Positions 7,664 to 15,350 of a stretch of DNA of 29,681 bases are shown piece after piece. The notes under the pieces were generated by a model that was not told the origin of the DNA, did no database searches, and was given only the letters and a program-made list of their open reading frames with translations. Position 1 is the first letter of the stretch. Every line of letters starts with the position of its first letter. The stretch comes from 39-52-133 sp036523795 (GTDB lineage: Bacteria > Pseudomonadota > Gammaproteobacteria > Burkholderiales > Gallionellaceae). Position numbers and translations under genes: made by a program. Location: contig DATDDN010000009.1 in NCBI GenBank assembly GCA_036523795.1, forward strand, positions 1 to 29,681, written 5' to 3'.

Positions 7664-8047
7664 TCAATGCAGCACGCGGGGCACACTGAGGACAAACTTG
7701 GGGATAGGCGCGTCAAACTTGGTGCCGTCTTCTGTCACCATCTGGTAGCTTCCGCTCATGGTGCCTACCGGCGTGGCCAGCACGGTGCCGCTGGTGTATT
7801 CGAAGCTCTGGCCGGGGCGCAGCACCGGCTGCTCGCCCACCACCCCCTGACCGCGCACTTCCTGCACATGGCTGTTGGAATCGGTGATGATCCAGTGGCG
7901 GCTGAGCAATTGCACCGTGGCATCACTGCTGTTGGTGATGGTGATGGTGTAGGAGAACACGTAGCGGTTATCAGCCTCGTCGGATTGCTCCGCCAAGTGC
8001 TTGACCAGCGCGACAATCCCGATCTGAGGTGTGGTGGCTTCATCCAT
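7664..8047 (-). CDS. apaG: ApaG domain protein
   Basis: A 127-residue protein of the ApaG (DUF525) family, an immunoglobulin-like beta sandwich. Diagnostic segments are YVFSYTITITNSS, LLSRHWIITDSN, the glycine motif GQGVVG (about 66-71) and PVGTMSGSYQMV near the C-terminus. Family members have been linked to divalent-cation efflux and to diadenosine tetraphosphate metabolism, but their biochemical role is not settled. The first ATG of the frame (8047) fits the usual N-terminus. It is the first gene of a minus-strand unit with the methyltransferase and mltA, and is divergent from rpe. Confidence 0.92.
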   Translation of the reverse strand: MDEATTPQIGIVALVKHLAEQSDEADNRYVFSYTITITNSSDATVQLLSRHWIITDSNSHVQEVRGQGVVGEQPVLRPGQSFEYTSGTVLATPVGTMSGSYQMVTEDGTKFDAPIPKFVLSVPRVLH

Positions 8048-8159
8048 TCCCGCATTTCACCGTATTTTTCCCTTTGTGGCAAGAACGGCGGGCAATCCCC
8101 GACAAACTGCACGGTTATGCCTCCGCTTTGGGGAAATGAGCGGTGCAGGAATTATCGGG

Positions 8160-8197
8160 TAGAATAGCCGTTTCAGAATTCAACCCCTTGATAAGGA
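8160..8197 (+). promoter_or_regulatory. Promoter -10 and ribosome binding site of rpe
   Basis: TAGAAT (8160-8165) is a 5/6 match to the -10 hexamer, but no good -35 is seen. AAGGA (8193-8197) lies 6 nt before the rpe ATG. The intergenic stretch also has to carry the divergent apaG promoter, which I could not place. Confidence 0.45.
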
Positions 8198-8203
8198 CTT
8201 ACC

Positions 8204-8893
8204 ATGGATTACCAGATCGCCCCCAGCATTCTTTCCGCCAACTTTGCCAAGCTCGGCGAAGAGGTCGACAACGTGCTCGCCTCCGGCGCTGACATCGTGC
8301 ACTTCGACGTGATGGACAACCACTACGTGCCCAACCTGACCATCGGTCCCCTGGTATGCGAAGCGCTGCGCAAGCATGGCGTGACTGCCCCGATCGACGT
8401 GCACCTGATGGTGAAGCCGGTGGATCGCATCATCCCCGATTTCGCCAAGGCCGGCGCCACCTACATCACCTTCCACCCCGAGGCTTCCGAGCACATCGAC
8501 CGCACCATCGGCCTGATCAAGGAAAGCGGCTGCAAGGCCGGCCTGGTATTCAACCCTGCCACTCCGCTGGACGTGCTGGAATACACCCTGCCCAAGCTGG
8601 ACATGGTGCTGCTGATGTCGGTTAACCCCGGCTTCGGCGGCCAGAAGTTCATCCCCTACGTGCTGGACAAGGCACGCGCCGTGCGCAAGATGATCGATGC
8701 CGGCAAGTACAACTGCCGCCTGGAGATTGACGGTGGCGTCGGCCCGGCCAACATCCGCGAAGTGGCTGAGGCAGGCGTGGACACCTTTGTGGCAGGCTCT
8801 GCGGTGTTCGGCAAACACAACGCCAACGACAAGAACAAGTACAACACCGTCATCGCCGAAATGCGCGCGGAACTGGCCAAGGTCAAGAAGTAA
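8204..8893 (+). CDS. rpe: Ribulose-phosphate 3-epimerase
   Basis: A 229-residue TIM-barrel enzyme that interconverts ribulose 5-phosphate and xylulose 5-phosphate in the pentose phosphate and Calvin cycles. IAPSILSANFAKLGEE is the family N-terminus. HFDVMDNHYVPN (H33, D35) and DVHLMV (H67) provide metal ligands. SVNPGFGGQKFI and EIDGGVGPANI carry the remaining catalytic and phosphate-binding residues. Length is normal. The stop overlaps the gph start by one base (TAATG), so the two are translationally coupled. It is the first gene of the rpe-gph-trp cluster, an arrangement common in beta- and gammaproteobacteria. Confidence 0.97.
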   Translation: MDYQIAPSILSANFAKLGEEVDNVLASGADIVHFDVMDNHYVPNLTIGPLVCEALRKHGVTAPIDVHLMVKPVDRIIPDFAKAGATYITFHPEASEHIDRTIGLIKESGCKAGLVFNPATPLDVLEYTLPKLDMVLLMSVNPGFGGQKFIPYVLDKARAVRKMIDAGKYNCRLEIDGGVGPANIREVAEAGVDTFVAGSAVFGKHNANDKNKYNTVIAEMRAELAKVKK

Positions 8894-9579
8894 TGGCGTT
8901 CAGCAATTTTCCCCTGCCGGTCAAGGCGATCGTCATCGACCTCGACGGCACGCTGTTGCACACCGCACCCGAGCTGGCCGAATCGGCCAACCGCATGTTG
9001 CGCGACATGGGCCGTGCGCCGGTGTCGCAAGACCTGCTGATGAGCTACATCGGCAACGGCATCCACTGGCTGGTCAAGCGTGCCCTGACCGGCGACATGT
9101 ATGCGGAGCCGGAGGCCGCGTTGTTCGACGAGGCGCTGCCGATTTTCGAGAAGCACTACACCGAACTGGCTTGCACCAGCAAACCTTTCCCGAATGTGGT
9201 GAAGGGCCTGGACGCGATGAAGGCGGCCGGATTCAGGCTGGGTTGCATCACCAACAAGGTGGAGCGCTACACCACCCCCATCCTGAAGAGTGCCGGGCTG
9301 GCGTCCTATTTCGAGATCGTGGTAGCCGGCGACACGCTGCCCGAGAAGAAGCCGCACCCGATGCCGCTGCTGCACTCGGCCAAATTCTTCGGCGTACCGA
9401 TCGAGCAACTGCTGCTGGTGGGCGATTCGCTCAGCGATGCCCAGGCTGCCCGCGCCGCGGGTTGCCCCATCATCTGCGTGCCCTACGGTTACAATCACGG
9501 CGAGCCGGTGGAAACGCTCAAAGTGGATGCGGTCATCCCCGACCTGTCGGCGGTAACGCCACTGATCAAACTTGCCTGA
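8893..9579 (+). CDS. gph: Phosphoglycolate phosphatase
   Basis: A 228-residue HAD-superfamily phosphatase predicted to convert 2-phosphoglycolate to glycolate. HAD motif I is VIDLDGTLLHT with the nucleophile and acid/base D16 and D18. Motif II is the Thr in CITNK, motif III the Lys in EKKPHP, and motif IV VGDSLSDAQAA. An alpha-helical cap lies between motifs I and II. Motif I is followed by HTAPELAE where most family members have DSAPD, a mild deviation. Its ATG overlaps the rpe stop, and the trp leader peptide ORF starts 2 nt after its own stop. This links it physically and probably translationally to the trp genes. Confidence 0.93.
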   Translation: MAFSNFPLPVKAIVIDLDGTLLHTAPELAESANRMLRDMGRAPVSQDLLMSYIGNGIHWLVKRALTGDMYAEPEAALFDEALPIFEKHYTELACTSKPFPNVVKGLDAMKAAGFRLGCITNKVERYTTPILKSAGLASYFEIVVAGDTLPEKKPHPMPLLHSAKFFGVPIEQLLLVGDSLSDAQAARAAGCPIICVPYGYNHGEPVETLKVDAVIPDLSAVTPLIKLA

Positions 9580-9581
9580 AC

Positions 9582-9623
9582 ATGACACAGCAACTCCTGA
9601 AGAAAACCAGTTGGCGATGGTGA
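9582..9623 (+). CDS. trpL: Predicted trp operon leader peptide
   Basis: A 13-residue ORF, MTQQLLKKTSWRW, lying between gph and trpE. Two of its last three codons are TGG (9612-9614 and 9618-9620), directly before TGA. Tryptophan is a rare residue, so this fits a leader peptide in which ribosomes stall when charged tRNA-Trp is scarce. No Shine-Dalgarno is visible, and the ATG lies 2 nt after the gph stop, so reinitiation by ribosomes leaving gph is likely. Codons 4-8 also form the strand that pairs with the trpE ribosome binding site. Established: proteobacterial trp operons often use Trp-rich leaders. Inferred: that this one is translated and regulatory. Confidence 0.75.
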   Translation: MTQQLLKKTSWRW

Positions 9624-9679
9624 ACGTGCTGCACGCAGCAGGACCCGTTCACTCATTGCCTTCATCTTTTTAGGAGTTG
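9591..9679 (+). promoter_or_regulatory. Predicted translational attenuator sequestering the trpE ribosome binding site
   Basis: Bases 9591-9603 inside the leader ORF pair with 9667-9679 over 13 consecutive base pairs: 11 Watson-Crick and 2 G-U, with 8 uninterrupted Watson-Crick pairs at the core CAACTCCT/AGGAGTTG. The second strand contains the trpE Shine-Dalgarno AGGAG (9672-9676). Nested inside is a hairpin of 9619-9626 with 9646-9653, continued after a 5-nt bulge by 9627-9631 with 9636-9640. It covers the second Trp codon and the stop. A ribosome waiting at the first Trp codon would cover most of 9591-9603 and free the trpE site. No U-tailed terminator hairpin is present, so control is probably at translation. 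Confidence 0.65.
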
Positions 9680-9682
9680 TCT

Positions 9683-11170
9683 ATGTTGTCCCCGATTTCA
9701 AAATCCGAATTCGACGCGCTCGCGCAGCAAGGCTACAACCGCATTCCGCTGGTAGCCGAAACCTTTGCCGATCTCGACACGCCGCTGTCGCTCTACCTCA
9801 AGCTGGCCAACCAGCCTTATTCCTACCTGCTGGAGTCGGTGCAGGGCGGCGAGCGCTTCGGCCGCTACTCCTTCATCGGCCTGCCGGCCAGCACGCGCAT
9901 CACGGTGCGCGGCCACCAGGTGACGCTGACGCAGCCTTCCGGCGACACCACGCAGGAGGTCGCCAATCCGCTGGATTTCGTGCGCGATTACCAGTCACAG
10001 TTCAGGGTGGCGCCGCTCACCGGCCTGCCGCGCTTCACCGGCGGGCTGGCCGGCTATTTCGGCTACGACACGGTACGCTACATCGAGCCCAAGCTGGCCA
10101 AGGCACAGAAGAAAGACGTGCTCGGTACGCCCGACATCCTGCTGATGCTGACCGAACAGCTGGCGGTGGTGGACAACCTGTCCGGCAAGCTGACTTTCGT
10201 GGTGTATGCCGACCCGGCCCAGCCCAATGCCTACCAGCATGCGCTGAAGCAGCTCGACTCGCTGCAGCGCACCTTGCGCCAGCCGGTGAAGATCCCCGAT
10301 GCGCCCGCCTTCCCCAAACATGAGGCGCATTCCGAATTCGGCGAGGAGGCGTTCAAGGCTGCGGTGGAAAAATCCAAGCGCTACATCTTTGACGGCGACA
10401 TCATGCAGGTGGTGCTGTCGCAGCGCATGGTGCAGCCCTTCCCCGGCTCGCCGCTGTCGCTGTATCGCGCGCTGCGCAGCGTCAACCCCTCGCCCTACAT
10501 GTTTTACTACGACATGGGTGACCACCACGTGGTGGGTGCCTCGCCGGAAATCCTGGTGCGGCTGGAAGGCAAAAACGTCACCGTGCGCCCCATCGCCGGC
10601 ACCCGCCCGCGCGGCAAGACCGCGGAGCAGGACGCCGATCTGGCCGAGGAATTGCTGGCCGATCCGAAAGAGCTGGCCGAGCACCTGATGCTGATCGACC
10701 TGGGCCGCAACGACATCGGCCGCGTGGCCGAGCGTGGCAGCGTGCGCCTCACCGACAAGATGGTGATCGAGCGCTATTCGCACGTGATGCATATCGTGTC
10801 CAACGTCGAGGCCAAACTGAAGCCGGGCGTGCACGCCATGGACGTGCTCAAGGCCACCTTCCCCGCCGGCACCGTGAGCGGCGCCGCCAAGGTGCGCGCG
10901 ATGGAGATCATCGACGAGCTGGAGTCCAGCAAGCGCGGCATCTACGCGGGTGCGGTGGGCTACCTCGGCTTCAACGGCGACATGGACCTGGCCATCGCGC
11001 TGCGCACCGCGGTGGTGAAGAACAACACGCTGTTTGTCCAGGCAGGCGCCGGCATCGTGGCCGACTCGGTGCCGGCCAGCGAGTGGACCGAGACACAGAA
11101 CAAGGCGCGCGCCGTGCTGCGCGCGGCAGAAATGGTGCTGGATGGCCTCGACGCCAAAGTACATAAATAA
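9683..11170 (+). CDS. trpE: Anthranilate synthase component I
   Basis: A 495-residue enzyme that makes anthranilate from chorismate using ammonia supplied by TrpG, the first committed step of tryptophan synthesis. The N-terminal regulatory domain has the LLES motif (about 49-52), associated with tryptophan feedback binding. The chorismate-binding domain has SPEILVRLEG, RPIAGTRPRG, LIDLGRNDIGRVAERG and FPAGTVSGAAKVRAMEIIDELE. The ATG at 9683 was chosen over the in-frame TTG at 9677 because AGGAG (9672-9676) is 6 nt before it and the TTG overlaps the helix. trpG follows after 12 nt. Confidence 0.97.
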   Translation: MLSPISKSEFDALAQQGYNRIPLVAETFADLDTPLSLYLKLANQPYSYLLESVQGGERFGRYSFIGLPASTRITVRGHQVTLTQPSGDTTQEVANPLDFVRDYQSQFRVAPLTGLPRFTGGLAGYFGYDTVRYIEPKLAKAQKKDVLGTPDILLMLTEQLAVVDNLSGKLTFVVYADPAQPNAYQHALKQLDSLQRTLRQPVKIPDAPAFPKHEAHSEFGEEAFKAAVEKSKRYIFDGDIMQVVLSQRMVQPFPGSPLSLYRALRSVNPSPYMFYYDMGDHHVVGASPEILVRLEGKNVTVRPIAGTRPRGKTAEQDADLAEELLADPKELAEHLMLIDLGRNDIGRVAERGSVRLTDKMVIERYSHVMHIVSNVEAKLKPGVHAMDVLKATFPAGTVSGAAKVRAMEIIDELESSKRGIYAGAVGYLGFNGDMDLAIALRTAVVKNNTLFVQAGAGIVADSVPASEWTETQNKARAVLRAAEMVLDGLDAKVHK

Positions 11171-11182
11171 GGGGCGACGACC

Positions 11183-11752
11183 ATGCTATTGATGATCGAC
11201 AACTACGATTCCTTCACCTACAACCTGGTGCAATACTTCGCCGAGCTCGGCGCCGATGTGGCCGTGTTCCGCAACGACGAGATCACGCTGGAGCAGATCG
11301 AAGCGCTCAAGCCGCAGCATCTGGTGGTTTCGCCCGGACCGTGCACGCCCACCGAAGCCGGCATCTCGGTGCCGGCGATCCAGCACTTCGCCGGCAAGAT
11401 TCCGCTGCTCGGCGTGTGCCTGGGCCACCAGAGCATCGGCCAGGCCTTTGGCGGCAAGATCATTCACGCCAAGACGCTGATGCACGGCAAGACCTCGCCC
11501 ATCCACCACCACGGCAACAGCGTATTCACCGGCCTGCCCAGCCCGTTCACCGCCACCCGTTACCACTCGCTGGTGATCGAGCGCGAGACCATGCCGGATT
11601 GCCTGGAAGTCACCGCCTGGACCGACGACGGCGAGATCATGGGCGTGCGCCACAAGACGCTGCCGGTGCACGGCGTGCAGTTCCATCCTGAGTCCATCCT
11701 GACCGAGCACGGCCACGATATGCTGAAGAATTTCCTGGAGGGTAAGCCATGA
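11183..11752 (+). CDS. trpG: Anthranilate synthase component II (glutamine amidotransferase)
   Basis: A 189-residue class I glutamine amidotransferase that supplies ammonia to TrpE. The nucleophile elbow GVCLGHQ holds Cys79, and the catalytic dyad is in FHPES (H168, E170). MLLMIDNYDSFTYNLVQY is the typical N-terminus, and VVSPGPCTPTEAG forms the oxyanion loop region. In many bacteria one such subunit also serves para-aminobenzoate synthase (PabA function). Whether this copy is shared cannot be told here. The stop overlaps the trpD start by 4 nt (ATGA), indicating coupled translation. Confidence 0.96.
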   Translation: MLLMIDNYDSFTYNLVQYFAELGADVAVFRNDEITLEQIEALKPQHLVVSPGPCTPTEAGISVPAIQHFAGKIPLLGVCLGHQSIGQAFGGKIIHAKTLMHGKTSPIHHHGNSVFTGLPSPFTATRYHSLVIERETMPDCLEVTAWTDDGEIMGVRHKTLPVHGVQFHPESILTEHGHDMLKNFLEGKP

Positions 11753-12768
11753 AGCCGCAAGACGCACTCAAGCGCATCATCGAACACCGCGAAATTTTCC
11801 ACGACGAAATGGTCTCGCTGATGCAGCAGATCATGAGCGGTGAAGTGTCGCCGGTGATGATCGCCGCCATCATCACCGGACTGCGCGTGAAGAAGGAAAC
11901 CATAGGCGAGATCTCCGGTGCGGCCAAGGTAATGCGCGACCTCTCCACCAAGGTGGCGATACACGATGACGGCACTCTGGTCGATACCTGCGGCACCGGC
12001 GGCGACGGCGCGCACAGCTTCAACGTATCCACCGCCGCGGCGTTTGTCGCCGCGGCAGCCGGTGCAAAAATTGCCAAGCATGGCGGGCGCTCGGTGTCGT
12101 CCAAGTCGGGCAGCGCGGATGTGCTGGAAGCGCTGGGCATCAACATCAACCTGACACCGGAACAGGCCGCGAAATGCATCAACGAGGTCGGCTTCGGCTT
12201 CATGTTCGCCCCCAACTACCACAGCGCCATGAAGCATGCCGCGCCGGTGCGCAAGGAGCTGGGCGTGCGCACCCTGTTCAACATCCTCGGTCCCCTGACC
12301 AACCCGGCCGGCGCCAGACAGCAGCTGATGGGCGTGTTCCACCCCGACCTGGTCGGTATCCAGGCGCGCGTGCTGCAGCGTCTGGGCAGCAAGCGCGTGC
12401 TGGTGGTGCACGGCGAAGACGGCATGGACGAGATCACCATCAGCGGCAACACCCTGGTGGCCGAGCTCAAGGATGGCGTCGTCACCGAATACATCGTGCA
12501 TCCCAGCCAGTTCGGCCTGTCTACTGCCACCCAGCAGGAAATCAGCGTGGACAGCGTGCAGGCCTCGCGCGACATGCTGCTGGATGTGCTGGACAACCGG
12601 CCCGGCGCGGCGCGCGACATCGTGCTGATGAATGCGGGCGCTGCGATCTACCTGGCCGGCATGGCCGACACGCTGCCGCATGGCGTGACGAAGGCGGCAG
12701 AGATCATCGCCAGCGGTGCGGCGAAGAACAAGCTGGAGCAGCTGATCCACATCAGCAACGCGGCTTAG
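11749..12768 (+). CDS. trpD: Anthranilate phosphoribosyltransferase
   Basis: A 339-residue enzyme that transfers the phosphoribosyl group of PRPP to anthranilate, the second step of tryptophan synthesis. The PRPP-binding glycine loop DTCGTGGDGAHSFNVST lies at about residues 79-95 and is followed by KHGGRSVSSKSGSADVLEALG. FMFAPNYHSAMKHAAPVRKELGVRTLFNILGPLTNPA is highly conserved across the family and contributes to anthranilate binding. Length is normal. In many relatives trpC follows directly. Here it does not: the next gene is a short low-GC ORF of unknown function, so trpC must be elsewhere or absent. Confidence 0.97.
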   Translation: MKPQDALKRIIEHREIFHDEMVSLMQQIMSGEVSPVMIAAIITGLRVKKETIGEISGAAKVMRDLSTKVAIHDDGTLVDTCGTGGDGAHSFNVSTAAAFVAAAAGAKIAKHGGRSVSSKSGSADVLEALGININLTPEQAAKCINEVGFGFMFAPNYHSAMKHAAPVRKELGVRTLFNILGPLTNPAGARQQLMGVFHPDLVGIQARVLQRLGSKRVLVVHGEDGMDEITISGNTLVAELKDGVVTEYIVHPSQFGLSTATQQEISVDSVQASRDMLLDVLDNRPGAARDIVLMNAGAAIYLAGMADTLPHGVTKAAEIIASGAAKNKLEQLIHISNAA

Positions 12769-12841
12769 GTTTGGCGCCACGCGGGTGGAAGCTCAGTCAT
12801 GAATCATCAGCTCCTGCAAAGCGCTTGACCTGGCATAGACC

Positions 12842-13276
12842 ATGAAATCGGTTCTGGAGATCAAATCAATATGGGAAGACGCTGACCTCTTCGAGGTAAG
12901 AGTGTTTGCCTCGAATGGGCGTTTTTCTGGCACTGCAGATTGTTATACGCAGCGCGATGAGATGGCGAACCTTGCCAAGCTTATAGAAGGCTTTCCGCGA
13001 ACCTTGGACCAGAAGGTTAACTTCACGACTGGAGAAAGTGACACTTTCTCCTATTTCTCAATTAATCTGAGTTGCGTCGACGGATCTGGGCATGTGAGGG
13101 CAAGGATAAAAGTGGCAAATAACGTCACATACTCAAATGCGCCAGCAGAATGTGATCTAGCGGAGTTCGATATGAACCTGGAACCAGTGGCTATCGACAA
13201 CTTTTCCGCGACCCTAAAAATACTTGCGGCAGCGGAACTCAAACAAGCGAGGGCTATATTGGAGGGGAAGGTATAG
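12842..13276 (+). CDS. Hypothetical protein, low-GC insertion downstream of trpD
   Basis: A 144-residue soluble protein that I do not recognise with confidence. There is no signal peptide or membrane segment. The sequence alternates short beta-like stretches (LFEVRVFASNGRFSGTADCY, HVRARIKVANNVTY) with a C-terminal helix (FSATLKILAAAELKQARAIL), consistent with a small mixed alpha/beta fold. Three Cys occur in the sequence and no catalytic motif is evident. By eye its GC content is clearly lower than the flanking trp and reductase genes, and codon use includes many AT-ending codons, suggesting acquisition. It starts 73 nt after trpD with no good ribosome binding site, and a GC-rich stem-loop follows it. 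Confidence 0.6.
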   Translation: MKSVLEIKSIWEDADLFEVRVFASNGRFSGTADCYTQRDEMANLAKLIEGFPRTLDQKVNFTTGESDTFSYFSINLSCVDGSGHVRARIKVANNVTYSNAPAECDLAEFDMNLEPVAIDNFSATLKILAAAELKQARAILEGKV

Positions 13277-13337
13277 CTAAGTTGGTTGGGCAAGAACGCT
13301 CAAGGCGTGTTGAGTCCTCGGTGTCCACTTTCCTGCA

Positions 13338-13361
13338 GCGCTGCGGTTGAAACCGCAGCGC
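13338..13361. terminator. GC-rich stem-loop between convergent genes
   Basis: The stem GCGCTGCGGT/ACCGCAGCGC (10 bp) is closed by the tetraloop TGAA. It lies between the low-GC orphan gene and the minus-strand epimerase gene. There is no U-tract on either side, so it may be a weak or Rho-assisted terminator, or part of a small repeat. Confidence 0.4.
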
Positions 13362-13385
13362 CAACCGGTTACTTGTAAGCCTCAT

Positions 13386-14264
13386 TCAAACTTCCTTCAG
13401 CGTATCCGCCACCGTCGCGTAACGCAGCTTCACCTTTAGCTCCTGCTTCATGCGGCGGTTGGTCAACTGCCGCGATTCATTCATGAACGAAAGCAGCGCC
13501 GGTGACAACACGCTTTGCGCGTCGATGCGCGCGATGCGTGGCGGCCGTGGCAGGCCGCAGGCATCCGCCACCGCATCGAAGTAATCCCCCATCTTCAGCT
13601 TGCTGTCGTCCACGGTGTGGTACACGCGGTTGGCCTTGCCGTGCTGCATCGCGGCTATCACGCAACGCGCCAGGTCGTCGGCGTGGATGTGGTTGGTGTA
13701 GCCGTCTTCCGCCGCCACGATGGCCGGGGTGCCTTTCTCCAGTCGCTGCAGCGGCAGGCGGTCGCCGGCGTAGATGCCGGGCACGCGCAGTATGCTGGCG
13801 TGAACGCCGTTGCGCACGGCCCAGCGCCGGATCTGCTGTTCTGCATCGAGACGGCGTTTCGCGCGATCGTTGTGCGGATGGGCGGGGCGCGTTTCGCTCA
13901 CCATTGCGCCGGCGCAATCGCCGTACACACCGCTGGTGCTGACATACACCAGGCGCTGCGGCTGGCAGCGCGCGAATTCCGAGCGCGGATGCGCCAGCGC
14001 GGCCAGCAGGTGGCGGGTGCGTGTGTCATGTTCGCCTTCACCGGGAGGGGGGGCGAGGTGCAGCACGGTGTGCGCCAGGCCGTGCAGCTGGCGCAGGCTG
14101 CGCGGCTCGTCCAGGTCGCCCCACAGCGGCACCATGCCGACCTCGCGCAAGGCCTCGAAACGCGCGGGATTGCGCACCAGGCCGAACAGGCGGTAGCGCG
14201 CGCGCAACAACGGCGCCACGCGCAGCGCAATGTCCCCACATCCCACAATGAGAATACGTTTCAT
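13386..14264 (-). CDS. NAD-dependent epimerase/dehydratase family protein (SDR superfamily)
   Basis: A 292-residue Rossmann-fold protein resembling the YeeZ/SDR nucleotide-sugar epimerase-like group. The dinucleotide motif is VGCGDIA (about 7-13). Further segments are LVRNPARFEALREVG, the strand ending in LVYVSTSGVYGDCAG, ILRVPGIYAGDRLPL and a C-terminal MNESRQLTNRRMKQEL typical of this subgroup. The start at 14264 was chosen because MKRILIVGCGDIA begins the fold; the frame is open for 15 more codons upstream without support. Substrate unknown. It is divergent from the ferredoxin-type reductase gene, with about 56 nt between. Confidence 0.85.
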   Translation of the reverse strand: MKRILIVGCGDIALRVAPLLRARYRLFGLVRNPARFEALREVGMVPLWGDLDEPRSLRQLHGLAHTVLHLAPPPGEGEHDTRTRHLLAALAHPRSEFARCQPQRLVYVSTSGVYGDCAGAMVSETRPAHPHNDRAKRRLDAEQQIRRWAVRNGVHASILRVPGIYAGDRLPLQRLEKGTPAIVAAEDGYTNHIHADDLARCVIAAMQHGKANRVYHTVDDSKLKMGDYFDAVADACGLPRPPRIARIDAQSVLSPALLSFMNESRQLTNRRMKQELKVKLRYATVADTLKEV

Positions 14265-14320
14265 TCCGCGATTATGCGTTAAAATTAATCTTTTCGCGTA
14301 CGCAGACAAGATTCTTCATC

Positions 14321-15331
14321 ATGGCATTTACCACCACCATATTACCCAGCGGGCACAGCTATCCGGTTGAGCCCGACGAAACCATCCTCGAGGCAGGATT
14401 GCGCCATGGCTATACGCTGCCCTACAGCTGCCGCGACGGCGTGTGCGGCGCCTGCAAGGGCAAGGTGCTGCAGGGCGAAGTGGACCACGGCAAGTCCGGC
14501 AGCGCGCTGAGCGAGGACGAAAAAATGCTGGGCATGGCCCTGTTCTGCTGCGCCAAGCCGAAGTCCGATCTGGTCATCGAGTGCCGCGAGGTGAGGACGC
14601 TGAACGACATCCCGGTGCGCACCCTGCCCACGCGCGTGCACAAGATGGACAAGCTGGCCGAGGACGTGATGGTCATCTACCTCAAGCTGCCGGCCAACGA
14701 GCGCCTGCAGTTCCTCGCCGGCCAATACATCGACATCCTGCAGAAGGAAGGCAAGCCGCGCGCCTTCTCGCTGGCCAATGCGCCGCACGCCGACGAGCTG
14801 CTCGAGCTGCACATCCGCAACATCACCGGCGGCAGCTTCACCCATCATGTGTTCAACGAGATGAAAGAGCGCGACATCCTGCGCATCAAGGGCCCGCTGG
14901 GCACCTTCTTCCTGCGCGAGGACAGCGACAAGCCCATCATCTTCGTCGCCAGCGGCACCGGCTTCGCGCCGATCAAGGCCATCATCGAGCACGCGCTGCA
15001 GATCGGCGTCACCCGCCCCATGCACTTCTACTGGGGCGCGCGCACCCTGGCCGACCTGTACATGCTGGACAAGGCGAAGGAATGGGAGAAGCGTGGCGTG
15101 AAATTCACCCCGGTGCTGTCCGATGCGCTGCCGTCCGACAACTGGAACGGCCGCACCGGCTTCGTGCACCTGGCCGTGATGGAAGACTACGCCGACCTCT
15201 CCGGCTACCAGGTATATGCCTGCGGCGCACCGGTGGTGGTGGAAGCCGCGCATCGCGACTACACCACGCAGCGCAAGCTCCCCAACGAGGAGTTCTTCTC
15301 CGACGCTTTCACGTTCACGCCGAAGAGCTGA
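14321..15331 (+). CDS. 2Fe-2S ferredoxin/FAD-NAD(P) oxidoreductase (CDP-6-deoxy-delta-3,4-glucoseen reductase-like)
   Basis: A 336-residue one-chain electron-transfer flavoprotein. The N-terminal plant-type ferredoxin domain has cluster ligands C37, C42 and C45 in SCRDGVCGAC, and the fourth Cys at 76 in LFCCAKP. An FAD-binding barrel follows (RAFSLANAP, about residues 146-154; GGSFTHHVF). The NAD(P)-binding domain has IIFVASGTGFAPIKAIIEH, HFYWGARTLADLYM and VYACGAP. The family passes electrons from NAD(P)H to an oxygenase, desaturase or dehydratase partner. The CDP-glucoseen label is the usual automated name for this betaproteobacterial type and does not prove that substrate. A strong terminator follows. 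Confidence 0.88.
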   Translation: MAFTTTILPSGHSYPVEPDETILEAGLRHGYTLPYSCRDGVCGACKGKVLQGEVDHGKSGSALSEDEKMLGMALFCCAKPKSDLVIECREVRTLNDIPVRTLPTRVHKMDKLAEDVMVIYLKLPANERLQFLAGQYIDILQKEGKPRAFSLANAPHADELLELHIRNITGGSFTHHVFNEMKERDILRIKGPLGTFFLREDSDKPIIFVASGTGFAPIKAIIEHALQIGVTRPMHFYWGARTLADLYMLDKAKEWEKRGVKFTPVLSDALPSDNWNGRTGFVHLAVMEDYADLSGYQVYACGAPVVVEAAHRDYTTQRKLPNEEFFSDAFTFTPKS

Positions 15332-15350
15332 CACGCATCAGCTCTGCTGC

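Noticed and set aside
9661..9672. T-run before trpE as an intrinsic terminator
   Set aside because: No GC-rich stem ends next to the T-run; the nearest hairpin ends about 13 nt upstream. The run instead forms part of the helix with the leader ORF.
12799..12828. Nine-codon ORF (MNHQLLQSA) between trpD and the orphan gene
   Set aside because: No ribosome binding site, no enriched amino acid and no associated hairpin, so it is probably chance.
13277..13300. GTTGGGC near the end of the low-GC orphan gene as an integron attC core
   Set aside because: The partner core and the paired inner sites of an attC are missing, so a single heptamer match is not evidence of a gene cassette.
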